39,080 nucleotides of DNA from Ruminococcus sp. (GTDB lineage: Bacteria > Bacillota > Clostridia > Oscillospirales > Ruminococcaceae), in assembly GCA_017519145.1 (NCBI GenBank), contig JAFWTA010000029.1:1-39080 (forward strand). The letters are read 5' to 3'. Position 1 is the stretch's first letter; every line of letters starts with the position of its first letter. This document shows positions 22,119 through 29,212 of the stretch, piece after piece. Under the pieces are notes generated by a model. It was not told the origin of the DNA and made no database searches. It saw nothing but the letters and a program-made list of their open reading frames with translations. Position numbers and translations under genes: made by a program.

Positions 22119-23114
22119 CTGGCATGGAAGAAAAAGCTCACGCCGCAGCAGAAAGCCGAATATAAGGCTGAAAAGCGTGAGGAAATGCAGAATTTATTCA
22201 AAAAGATCGATGACGGAGTTAAGGCTGTTTTCGAGTCTGATAGCTACAAGAAATGTCTGCGATATATGAGCAAGTTCACAAACTATTCCGCAGGCAATTG
22301 TATTCTTATTATGCTCCAGAAGCCTGATGCAAGCCTTGTGGCGGCATTCGGCAAGTGGAAGGAGCTCGGCAGGACTATCAACAAAGGAGAAAAAGGCATA
22401 GCCATACTTGCCCCTATGTCCTTCAAGAACATAGAACTTAATGAGCAGCCTGTAAAGGACAGCAGTGGTAATCAGGTATACAATGCTGACGGCTCAGAGA
22501 AAAAGGAAAAGGTCGAGGTCGAGCAAACATCGATTGGCTTTAAAAAGGTATATGTGTTTGACGTATCCCAGACCAGTGGCGAACCGATACCCGAATACGT
22601 CCATGAGCTGAATGAGACTGTCGAGGACGAACAGGTTGAAGCTGTTATAAATGCTGTCCACGATATAACAGGTCTGCCCGTGGATTTCGAGAATATAAAA
22701 AGCGGTGCAAAGGGATATTACAGCTACGGCGAGCAGCGTATAGTGATACAGGAGAATCTCAGCGGCGCACAAGCCATTAAGACCGCCATTCACGAATGTG
22801 CTCACGCCCTGCTGCACGATCCAGACAAAAAGCTCCCAACGGCGAACACTTCCCGAAGCGATAAGGAAGTCCAAGCCGAATCAGTGGCATATATAGTGGC
22901 TTCGAGGTACGGCATAGATACAAGCGACTACAGCTTCCCATATATAGCCTCATGGAGTCATGGAAAGCAGCTTGAACAGCTCAACCGCTTCCTTAATGAG
23001 ATACAGGAGACTGCGAGAACGATATGTGATGCCATAGATACTGAGCTTCAGGTTTTATCCGAAAAACAAACAGAGGAGCAGACCGAGGACGAGTGCTTCG
23101 GCCTTGCTATGTAA
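22119..23114 (+). CDS. ArdC-type antirestriction protein with zincin metallopeptidase motif
   Basis: Conjugative ArdC proteins protect incoming DNA and bind single strands. In the known plasmid case the protein is moved into the recipient. The preferred start is the CTG at 22119, eight bases after AGGAGGT. It gives 331 residues opening with A-W-K-K-K-L-T; the first in-frame ATG (22185) has no usable site. The N-terminal ArdC domain (about 25-155) contains N-Y-S-A-G-N and G-E-K-G-I-A-I. The C-terminal zincin domain carries H-E-C-A-H at about 225-229 and a downstream Glu in Q-A-E-S-V-A-Y. The protein ends in an acidic stretch plus F-G-L-A-M. A TATAAT at 22095-22100 without a good -35 may be its promoter. 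It is the first gene of a long packed operon. Confidence 0.88.
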   Translation: MAWKKKLTPQQKAEYKAEKREEMQNLFKKIDDGVKAVFESDSYKKCLRYMSKFTNYSAGNCILIMLQKPDASLVAAFGKWKELGRTINKGEKGIAILAPMSFKNIELNEQPVKDSSGNQVYNADGSEKKEKVEVEQTSIGFKKVYVFDVSQTSGEPIPEYVHELNETVEDEQVEAVINAVHDITGLPVDFENIKSGAKGYYSYGEQRIVIQENLSGAQAIKTAIHECAHALLHDPDKKLPTANTSRSDKEVQAESVAYIVASRYGIDTSDYSFPYIASWSHGKQLEQLNRFLNEIQETARTICDAIDTELQVLSEKQTEEQTEDECFGLAM

Positions 23115-23126
23115 GGAGGAATATTT

Positions 23127-23828
23127 TTGATAGGCATTCTTATAAAAAACAATGGAAGAACGCTATTCACAGGTCTGCCAAAGGAAACCGAAAAACTTGA
23201 AAAACAGCTTGCAGGTATCGGTCTGAACATTCCTTTGAAGGCGATAAACCTCTCGAACCATAATGATATAGGTTATGAGGTGCAAATATTTGCACAGGAT
23301 AAGCTTGATAATGAAATAGCTTCAAGAATAATTCTGCATGATAATATCGGACAGCTAAATGACGTACTGACATATGTCTCCAAAAGAAATGCCGATGAAA
23401 TGTATGATAGAATTTGTGAAAGCAGTGCTGAAACTATCTCAGAGCTGTATAGAGAGTTAATTGCTCCGCCAAAAATAGATAATAATCACGCAATAGAGCT
23501 TCAAACAGTTAAAGCTCCCATTACAGAAAGCGAAAAAAGGCTTCTCGACACCATATCGAGATTAGCTGACAGGATAGCCACATTCGCACATCTCGGTTAT
23601 AAGGATTTTACTATTGATGATGTTCTGAAAGAAATTGACTGTGATTTTGAGGATATAAAGGGAATGATACGCGACTCAGCGGCTGAATTGCTGAGAGCAA
23701 AGCCTGATATATCATCAGTAGAGGTGAGCAGTCTTGACACGCCCTTTCAGCCTGAGCTGACCGTTACAACAGAAGAAACACAGGATACGACCGCTGATAA
23801 TGAAGAAATCGGCGGTCTTTCTTTATGA
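23127..23828 (+). CDS. Conjugative-element protein of unknown function
   Basis: The TTG start at 23127 follows AAGGAGG by 7 bases, 12 bases after ardC. The 233-residue product is not recognised. Residues 1-110 form an alpha/beta part (L-I-K-N-N-G-R-T-L-F-T-G-L-P). Residues about 135-195 look like a helical bundle with S-E-K-R-L-L-D-T-I-S-R-L-A-D-R, and an acidic, Thr-rich tail ends in I-G-G-L-S-L. That ending resembles the tail found on five other proteins of this element. Position and tail suggest a role linked to ArdC, perhaps in establishment after transfer; this is inference. Confidence 0.75.
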   Translation: MIGILIKNNGRTLFTGLPKETEKLEKQLAGIGLNIPLKAINLSNHNDIGYEVQIFAQDKLDNEIASRIILHDNIGQLNDVLTYVSKRNADEMYDRICESSAETISELYRELIAPPKIDNNHAIELQTVKAPITESEKRLLDTISRLADRIATFAHLGYKDFTIDDVLKEIDCDFEDIKGMIRDSAAELLRAKPDISSVEVSSLDTPFQPELTVTTEETQDTTADNEEIGGLSL

Positions 23829-23841
23829 TCGGAGGTCAACT

Positions 23842-24294
23842 ATGAAATTTGTAAAACTAAAGCTCTTTTCACCGATAATGGTAAAGGGAGAAGCACCATA
23901 CGAAAATCCGTGGGACGGCGGCGACGATTACCGCATCCTTATCGAGCGAGAAAAGAAGAAATGCAGGAATGAAATATATGTAAGTTCTTATAATGCACTT
24001 ACTCCTGTTTCTCTTCCGCAGTTCTTTGAACGCCGCATTTATTCCGCAGTCCCTGCTGTAGAGGAAAAGGACGGACGTCTTATGCTTTGCCTGAACTGCG
24101 AGAGTTACCGTACACTTTCGGAATCAGAGATCGACGAACTTTGCGGTTGGTGGGAGAATACAGTTGTTGAAGCAAACGAGAGACTTCGCAAAAAGCAGAT
24201 AAAAACCAAGAAACTCGGCAGGATAATCATATATCTGTGGTTTATGAACGGGTGGGCTATAGAGCCCATATTTCCTGCCATGCAAAGGAGCTGA
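23842..24294 (+). CDS. Conjugative-element protein of unknown function
   Basis: The start at 23842 has GGAGGT 6 bases upstream; the open frame from 23800 overlaps the previous gene. The 150-residue product opens with M-K-F-V-K-L-K-L-F-S-P. It contains G-E-A-P-Y-E-N-P-W-D-G-G-D-D-Y near residues 17-31 and ends in a basic helix with a hydrophobic stretch I-I-I-Y-L-W-F-M-N-G-W (about 131-141). I cannot assign a function. Similar small proteins sit next to ArdC genes in Firmicute elements, as far as the arrangement suggests. Confidence 0.7.
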   Translation: MKFVKLKLFSPIMVKGEAPYENPWDGGDDYRILIEREKKKCRNEIYVSSYNALTPVSLPQFFERRIYSAVPAVEEKDGRLMLCLNCESYRTLSESEIDELCGWWENTVVEANERLRKKQIKTKKLGRIIIYLWFMNGWAIEPIFPAMQRS

Positions 24295-24298
24295 TATT

Positions 24299-24568
24299 AT
24301 GAGAATACCAAGCAGAAATGAAGTTGAAAGCTATCGCAGCCGTTATCCTGCAGGAACAAAAATATGCTGCGACAATATGTCAGAAGATCCAAGACCTGTA
24401 CCGCCCGGTACAACTGGAACTGTGATAGGCGTTGATGATATGTGCAGCATTTTGGTTAGGTGGGATAACGGTCAAGGACTTTCCCTCGTTCCCGGAGTTG
24501 ACAGCTTTCATGTCATATCTCAGGAAGAAAGCCAGTCAGAAGCTCATGACATGGGTATGCAGTTATGA
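24299..24568 (+). CDS. DUF4314 protein
   Basis: The 89-residue protein shows the DUF4314 pattern: Y-P-A-G-T-K-I-C-C-D-N-M, P-V-P-P-G-T-T-G-T-V-I-G-V-D-D, then I-L-V-R-W-D-N-G-Q-G-L-S-L-V-P-G-V-D. It is a small SH3-like beta fold common in conjugative elements, of unknown function. AAAGGAG lies 8 bases before the ATG. It ends in an acidic stretch plus M-G-M-Q-L, and its stop overlaps the next start (ATGA). Confidence 0.85.
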   Translation: MRIPSRNEVESYRSRYPAGTKICCDNMSEDPRPVPPGTTGTVIGVDDMCSILVRWDNGQGLSLVPGVDSFHVISQEESQSEAHDMGMQL

Positions 24569-24912
24569 AAGTAAACGCTGCAGAGGAAAGCTTCGAGCTT
24601 ATGGAGCTTTTCGGACAGACAGTCCTTTTCACAAACATGAGAGTTGATCGCAGTACCGTTCCCGAAGGCCTTTACGTTTACGATGTAAGGGACGAGGACT
24701 GTACAGGTGAGATATGTGAGATAAAGCCGTCTGTAATGGTCAACCACTGGGGAACGATTATCTGCAAAGAGCCTTTTGAGATGGACGAAGTCTGGCACAG
24801 CAAATTCGTTGATAAGGGCGATTATTGGTATCTCGGAGATACTGCAAAGCTCGATGAATTCATAAATACGGACTATTCTGAGGAACAGTCCGAGGGAATG
24901 GAGATGACATAA
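24565..24912 (+). CDS. LPD28-like small protein
   Basis: This 115-residue protein resembles the LPD28 domain found inside large polyvalent proteins of phages and conjugative elements: L-F-T-N-M-R-V-D-R-S-T-V-P-E-G-L-Y-V-Y-D-V-R near residues 21-42 and V-N-H-W-G-T-I-I near 59-66. Here it stands alone. It has no Shine-Dalgarno site of its own; the 4-base overlap with the DUF4314 gene implies coupled translation. It ends in S-E-E-Q-S-E-G-M-E-M-T, again the shared tail type. The role is unknown. Confidence 0.8.
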   Translation: MKVNAAEESFELMELFGQTVLFTNMRVDRSTVPEGLYVYDVRDEDCTGEICEIKPSVMVNHWGTIICKEPFEMDEVWHSKFVDKGDYWYLGDTAKLDEFINTDYSEEQSEGMEMT

Positions 24913-25482
24913 ATGGCGATAGAAAAGATAACAACAGCGCAGCTCCGAACTATGAATGACAAAGAAGGACTTGTTATTCAAGGCTGCGGCGGCGACCTGC
25001 AGGAATGGGTAGACGGACTCAACGAATCGCTTAATGAGGATGGTATACTGCTGAACGGCAGTCGTTTTGAAAGCGGATATGTTTTCAAAAATGACGGCGT
25101 TACCTGTGTTTACTTCCCATTTGACAGCGTGAACTGTGATATAGGAAAAATTGCGGCATGGCGGATAAAAACACATAGCCTGTTCTGTGGTACATGGTTC
25201 ACAGATTATGTCAATAACCGCCTCGGTGGGTTTGCCGAGGAAGTACAGAAGAAAAAGCCGCCTTGTCCACTTGAAAATGAGGACGGTAATATCTTTAACG
25301 TTATGGGACTTGCCGCAAAAGCTCTCCGCAGGGCAGGTATGTCTGAAGAAGCAAAAGAAATGTGCGAAAAGGTTACTCATAGCGGAGACTATTATCAGGC
25401 TCTTGGCGTGATAATGGAATACGTTGACGTTAGTCCTGAAAATAGCGAGGACGAGGAATTCGGCATGGAGATGTCAAACTAA
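24913..25482 (+). CDS. Conjugative-element protein of unknown function
   Basis: The 189-residue protein begins directly after the previous stop. Visible parts are an N-terminal helix-rich segment (T-A-Q-L-R-T-M-N-D-K-E-G-L-V-I-Q-G-C-G-G-D, about 8-28), a beta part with G-V-T-C-V-Y-F-P-F (about 58-66) and W-R-I-K-T-H-S-L-F-C-G-T-W-F near 77-90, then a helical C-terminal part. It is Cys-rich (seven) without an obvious metal site. It ends S-E-D-E-E-F-G-M-E-M-S-N, one of the clearest copies of the shared acidic tail. I do not recognise a function. The 145-base gap that follows shows nothing beyond a short GC hairpin. Confidence 0.75.
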   Translation: MAIEKITTAQLRTMNDKEGLVIQGCGGDLQEWVDGLNESLNEDGILLNGSRFESGYVFKNDGVTCVYFPFDSVNCDIGKIAAWRIKTHSLFCGTWFTDYVNNRLGGFAEEVQKKKPPCPLENEDGNIFNVMGLAAKALRRAGMSEEAKEMCEKVTHSGDYYQALGVIMEYVDVSPENSEDEEFGMEMSN

Positions 25483-25627
25483 ACCTATCCCAGCGGCTGA
25501 AAAGCTGCTGTTAATATATATATTTCAAAAACAGCGACGGCTCGGCAGAAATACTGTCAATCTCGGAGCAATAAAGGGGGAATGAAATATGGATACGTCC
25601 TGATAACCTTTGAGGGAAGGAGGTCGT

Positions 25628-25825
25628 ATGCAGACACGCAAAAGATACGAAAAAGCAAGTGTTACACTTAATGGAACTGTACCGTCAATGCTGAAAAGAG
25701 CAAAAACGGTGCTTTCCTGCAAGCAGTACAGCGAGCTGTGTTTCGCCGTCAATGAGGCGGCAGACTATACTACAAAGAAAGGAATGATATCAGCCTGTTT
25801 GCAGGCGAAGAAGAATAATACTTAA
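25628..25825 (+). CDS. Small basic protein of unknown function
   Basis: The 66-residue, Lys-rich product starts at 25628 with AAGGAGG 3 bases upstream. It contains V-T-L-N-G-T-V-P-S-M-L-K-R-A-K-T-V-L-S-C-K-Q-Y (about 12-34). It is probably a small DNA- or RNA-associated protein of the element, judged only by charge and position. A terminator-like hairpin follows at once. Confidence 0.6.
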   Translation: MQTRKRYEKASVTLNGTVPSMLKRAKTVLSCKQYSELCFAVNEAADYTTKKGMISACLQAKKNNT

Positions 25826-25869
25826 AGCCGCTTGTCGGGAGCAGAAATGTTCTATGCAGGCGGCTTTTT
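25824..25869 (+). terminator. Terminator-like hairpin between the small gene and dam
   Basis: AAAGCCGCTTG (25824-25834) pairs with CAGGCGGCTTT (25857-25867, one G-U), followed by T. It overlaps the last codon and may split the operon before the methylase. Confidence 0.65.
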
Positions 25870-25904
25870 CTGTTTCCGACGCTTTAGCGGCGGAAAGGAG
25901 GCGT

Positions 25905-26738
25905 ATGAACAGTTTCATGTCATGGGTGGGAGGTAAGAAATCTCTCCGAGACAAGATAATAATACGTTTTCCGCTTAACTATGGGCGGTATATAGAAGTT
26001 TTCGGCGGTGCAGGCTGGGTGCTTTTTCATAAAACACCTGAGAAATTTGAGGTTTTCAACGATGCCAACAGTAATCTTGTAAACCTTTATCGCTGTGTAC
26101 GCAGAAACGCCAGAAAGCTCATATACAAGCTCATGTTTATGATAAATGCCCGTGATGATTTTCGCTGTATCGTGCAGCAGCGCAGGAGAGGTCTTTTCGC
26201 CCGATTCCGTGACTATGACAGAGCCGCGAAATTCTATTACCTTATTCAGTACAGCTATGGTCATAAAACAGACCAATACTGCTGCCGTCCGGTTTCAATG
26301 TGGAAGAAATTTCCCCTTATTGAAAGAGCCGCAGAAAGGCTTCAGTCTGTTGCTATCGAGAACAGGGACTTTGAGGAACTCATAAAGCTCTATGACCGAC
26401 CTGACAGCTTCTTCTACTGCGATCCGCCGTATTACGATACGGAGAGCTTCTATAAAGATGTGGACTTCAAAAGAGAGGATCACATTCGCCTGAGAAATAC
26501 CCTGCTCGAATGTGAGGGCAAGTTCCTTGTATCATACAATGACTGTCCTGAGATAAGGGAGCTGTGGGATATCCCCGGTATATACATTGAGGAAGTTATC
26601 AGACCGAATAATCTTGCGCTCAGGTATGAAAGCGGAGCTGAATATCATGAGGTGTTTATCAGCAATTACGATACGTCCGAAAGGCGTAATTTAAACCGTC
26701 AGTTGTCATTTCTTGACGATGACGAGGAAGGATACTAA
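25905..26738 (+). CDS. DNA adenine methylase (Dam/D12 class), solitary
   Basis: This 277-residue enzyme should transfer methyl groups from S-adenosylmethionine to adenine N6. Order of motifs: M-S-W-V-G-G-K-K (5-12) for cofactor binding, Y-I-E-V-F-G-G-A-G (29-37) and the catalytic D-P-P-Y (173-176). No restriction enzyme gene is next to it, so it is an orphan methylase, probably protecting the element's DNA or regulating it. The start at 25905 lies only 3 bases after AAAGGAGG; the ATG at 25917 is an alternative. The C-terminus is acidic (D-D-D-E-E-G-Y). The recognition sequence cannot be read from the protein. Confidence 0.92.
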   Translation: MNSFMSWVGGKKSLRDKIIIRFPLNYGRYIEVFGGAGWVLFHKTPEKFEVFNDANSNLVNLYRCVRRNARKLIYKLMFMINARDDFRCIVQQRRRGLFARFRDYDRAAKFYYLIQYSYGHKTDQYCCRPVSMWKKFPLIERAAERLQSVAIENRDFEELIKLYDRPDSFFYCDPPYYDTESFYKDVDFKREDHIRLRNTLLECEGKFLVSYNDCPEIRELWDIPGIYIEEVIRPNNLALRYESGAEYHEVFISNYDTSERRNLNRQLSFLDDDEEGY

Positions 26739-26740
26739 TA

Positions 26741-26950
26741 ATGAAAAAGATAATTCACACTATCGGCTTTGTTGAAGATAACGATGATATTGTTATCATG
26801 GGCATTATACACGAAGCCAATACAGCAAATGTCATACGTCTTGTTCTCAGCGAGGAAGATGTAACAGTACAGCAGCTTGAGGGAAGAACGGCTATTCCCG
26901 AAATATCCCCCGATTTCATAAGCAGTATATTAAAGGGCGATGCTTCATGA
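26741..26950 (+). CDS. Small protein of unknown function
   Basis: The 69-residue product starts 2 bases after dam with GAAGGA 8 bases before the ATG. It alternates short beta strands (I-I-H-T-I-G-F-V, D-I-V-I-M-G-I-I, V-I-R-L-V-L) and ends in a helix. No family is recognised. Its stop overlaps the next start (ATGA), implying translational coupling to the DUF3849/YodL protein. Confidence 0.7.
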   Translation: MKKIIHTIGFVEDNDDIVIMGIIHEANTANVIRLVLSEEDVTVQQLEGRTAIPEISPDFISSILKGDAS

Positions 26951-28344
26951 GCTTTGAGTTTCTGTACAAACACAGCAGAGCCGATGCCGTAGAAATGGAC
27001 GAGCTTGAAAGGTGGAAGTTAAGCTATAAAGCCAACTGCGAGTGCAAGGAAGCTATCGAAAAGGCTATAAGGGAGCATTTCGACGGTATGTACCTTGACA
27101 GGGAATGCGTCAATGAGGTATTTTCCGAGTACGGTTATGACCGTACAATGTGGGTACTTGCGGCAACTATCTGCTGTAAAGACTATGACGGACGTTTCTC
27201 AAATTCCAATAAGGAATGGGCAAAAGGAATAATAACCTCAAATATTCCCACAGATGAAATGCGAAGATACGCTGTAGACAGTCACCCTGCTGTACTTGAT
27301 GGCTTCACATCAGAAGTGCGGAAGCAGTATAAGGCTCTCGGACTGCTCGATAACAAAAAATGCCTATCAGATGATAAGGAATACGCAGAAAAGCTCCTTA
27401 TTCTCAAACCGACTACACTCAAAGATGAGTTCCGCAGACCGTTCTTTCAGTATTTCTATGCACAGAGCGGCTTTGGCTGTTATCCTGATAAGCTGGGCGG
27501 TAAGGTATTCGGCAGATTTCTCGCCGACGGCGAAAACGGACAGTTCCGCCGCAGCGACTTCTTAGGAGTTGCTGATCCGGAGAAGCTGCCGCAATGGGCG
27601 CAGAAAAGGCTTGAACAGCTTACTGCTCCGAAAATGCGGATAAGAGTATTCCAGATAGATGACAGCCTTGACTATAACAAGCATAAGTTCATGAGCTATG
27701 ACCATGTTATGAAAAAAGGCGGAGTTGACTCACTCATCTATCGCCAGGTATATGGAGGGATAGTAAACTGTTCGGATATTGAATCAGTTTTTGCTCTATG
27801 TAATACTAACCCTCCTCCCGGATACTGCGGTCATTCACTGTCAGTATCGGATATTGTGGAAATAGAGGACGGCGATAATTTTGGCTTTTATTACTGCGAC
27901 AGCATCGGATTTAAGAAAGTTCAATTTGATATTGAGCAGACCGATCACATGGAAATGCTGCACGTTCTCATTATCGAAAACGGGAAAGATCCATATGAAG
28001 CAGAGATACGCGATGAGCTGAAAGCAAAGCAGAGCGTGGTCGGCGGTCTTATCGAGCCTGTATATTTTTCCGACATTAATGAAGCTCTCATTTACTGTGA
28101 CGAGGAATTTCTGCTCAAAAACTATGAGCCTAACCGCAGAGTCGGAGATACGATAATCCACGGTACTTTTATGGTCATAGGCAACGGAGTAAACTCTCAT
28201 GGCGAAATGACTGATTTTTCGCTTACAGATGATCAGATCGAAGATTTCTCTGAAATGTTCAAATATCCGCTCATATACATGACAAAGGAAGAGCTTGCAG
28301 AGGAACAGACAGAAGAACCTGACGAGAGCATTTCTCAGACTTAG
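26947..28344 (+). CDS. DUF3849 / YodL-like / DUF3846 fusion protein
   Basis: The 465-residue protein joins modules known from polyvalent proteins of conjugative elements. A DUF3849-like part (about 16-100) has E-R-W-K-L-S-Y-K-A-N and A-I-R-E-H-F-D-G-M, ending K-D-Y-D-G-R-F-S. A middle region of unclear type spans about 110-230. A YodL-like part (about 235-335) has I-R-V-F-Q-I-D-D-S and Y-R-Q-V-Y-G-G, ending G-H-S-L-S-V-S-D-I-V. A DUF3846-like part (about 340-430) has L-H-V-L-I-I-E-N-G-K-D-P-Y and G-T-F-M-V-I-G. Such proteins are thought to act early in the recipient cell. No catalytic site is evident. It starts by coupled translation. Confidence 0.82.
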   Translation: MSFEFLYKHSRADAVEMDELERWKLSYKANCECKEAIEKAIREHFDGMYLDRECVNEVFSEYGYDRTMWVLAATICCKDYDGRFSNSNKEWAKGIITSNIPTDEMRRYAVDSHPAVLDGFTSEVRKQYKALGLLDNKKCLSDDKEYAEKLLILKPTTLKDEFRRPFFQYFYAQSGFGCYPDKLGGKVFGRFLADGENGQFRRSDFLGVADPEKLPQWAQKRLEQLTAPKMRIRVFQIDDSLDYNKHKFMSYDHVMKKGGVDSLIYRQVYGGIVNCSDIESVFALCNTNPPPGYCGHSLSVSDIVEIEDGDNFGFYYCDSIGFKKVQFDIEQTDHMEMLHVLIIENGKDPYEAEIRDELKAKQSVVGGLIEPVYFSDINEALIYCDEEFLLKNYEPNRRVGDTIIHGTFMVIGNGVNSHGEMTDFSLTDDQIEDFSEMFKYPLIYMTKEELAEEQTEEPDESISQT

Positions 28345-28357
28345 ACAGGAGGCTGAT

Positions 28358-28495
28358 ATGAAAGAAGAAATATTTATACCGTCTCCCCTTGCAGAGCAGC
28401 TTAAAAAGGCTGCTGAGGAACAGGGGCTGACAGCAGACGAGATCGCTGAAAGAGCAATAAGAAATTTTATTAACAGGAGTGATAGTAATGGCTGA
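28358..28495 (+). CDS. Very small ribbon-helix-helix-like protein
   Basis: The 45-residue product starts at 28358 with AGGAGG 7 bases upstream. After a short strand (E-E-I-F-I-P-S) it has two helices (L-A-E-Q-L-K-K-A-A-E-E-Q-G-L-T and A-D-E-I-A-E-R-A-I-R-N-F-I). This fits a minimal CopG/Arc-type ribbon-helix-helix DNA-binding protein. It overlaps the next, larger ribbon-helix-helix gene by 8 bases and may form a regulatory pair with it. Confidence 0.7.
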   Translation: MKEEIFIPSPLAEQLKKAAEEQGLTADEIAERAIRNFINRSDSNG

Positions 28496-29066
28496 GGAAA
28501 AGAAAGGTATCACCGTAAAGATAGATGCCGATTTACACGCAGAAATTCGTGAGTTCATTGAAGCCAACGGAATGACAATGGCTGATTTCGTTTCAAAGGC
28601 GTTATACAATGAACTGCACCCGAAGATTCAGCCGCAGGAGGTGAAAAATATGGGTCCCACAAGAACAATGGCGTTCCAGATGCCGGAAGATATGTTCCAG
28701 AGGCTGAAAGACTATCTGCACCGTCACGGCATTACGCAGAAGGAGTTCGTTCTCGGTCTCGTAGAAGCTGAGATCAGGAGAGATGAGGAGCTTATCAATG
28801 CTCAGAATGCTGCAAAGCTCGATGAAGCAGCCGAGGACGAAGAACCTGACTATGAAGAATCAGAGGGCGAGAGCGAGGAACTCAACGATGAGGAATCCGA
28901 GGACGAAGATGAAGAGCTCGACAATGAAGAATCAGAGGACGAGGACGAAGAACTCGACGATGAGGAATCAGAGGACGAGAGTGAAGAACTCGGCAATGAA
29001 GAATCCGAGGGCGAGGACGAAGATCTCAGCGAAGAACAGGACGAGGATTTTTCAATGGCAATGTAA
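28488..29066 (+). CDS. Tandem ribbon-helix-helix protein with acidic repeat tail
   Basis: The start at 28488 is 8 bases after AGGAG. The 192-residue protein has two ribbon-helix-helix units: about 7-47 (G-I-T-V-K-I-D-A-D-L-H-A-E-I) and about 57-100 (T-R-T-M-A-F-Q-M-P-E-D-M). Together they could form a full DNA-binding unit from one chain. From about residue 115 on it is almost only Asp, Glu and Ser, in repeats of about 12 residues (E-E-S-E-D-E-D-E-E-L-D-N and variants). It ends D-E-D-F-S-M-A-M, the shared tail. The acidic part may mimic DNA or keep the protein soluble and exportable. It is probably an autoregulator of the element operon. Confidence 0.82.
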   Translation: MAEEKKGITVKIDADLHAEIREFIEANGMTMADFVSKALYNELHPKIQPQEVKNMGPTRTMAFQMPEDMFQRLKDYLHRHGITQKEFVLGLVEAEIRRDEELINAQNAAKLDEAAEDEEPDYEESEGESEELNDEESEDEDEELDNEESEDEDEELDDEESEDESEELGNEESEGEDEDLSEEQDEDFSMAM

Positions 29067-29212
29067 GCTGTAATAACAGCGAAATACCGCATTTGTCCCA
29101 CAGGTCAAAAAACAGCGGCTCGATTTGGTGGTTAGGTCGATTTTTCGGCAGAATCATAGACATTCCTGAATATTTGTGGTATGGTGATGAAAAACACAAA
29201 GGGGGTATGGCT

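Noticed and set aside
28850-29101. Minus-strand Ser-rich open frame
   Set aside because: It is the mirror of the acidic GAA/GAG/GAC repeat of the tandem RHH protein and has no ribosome site.
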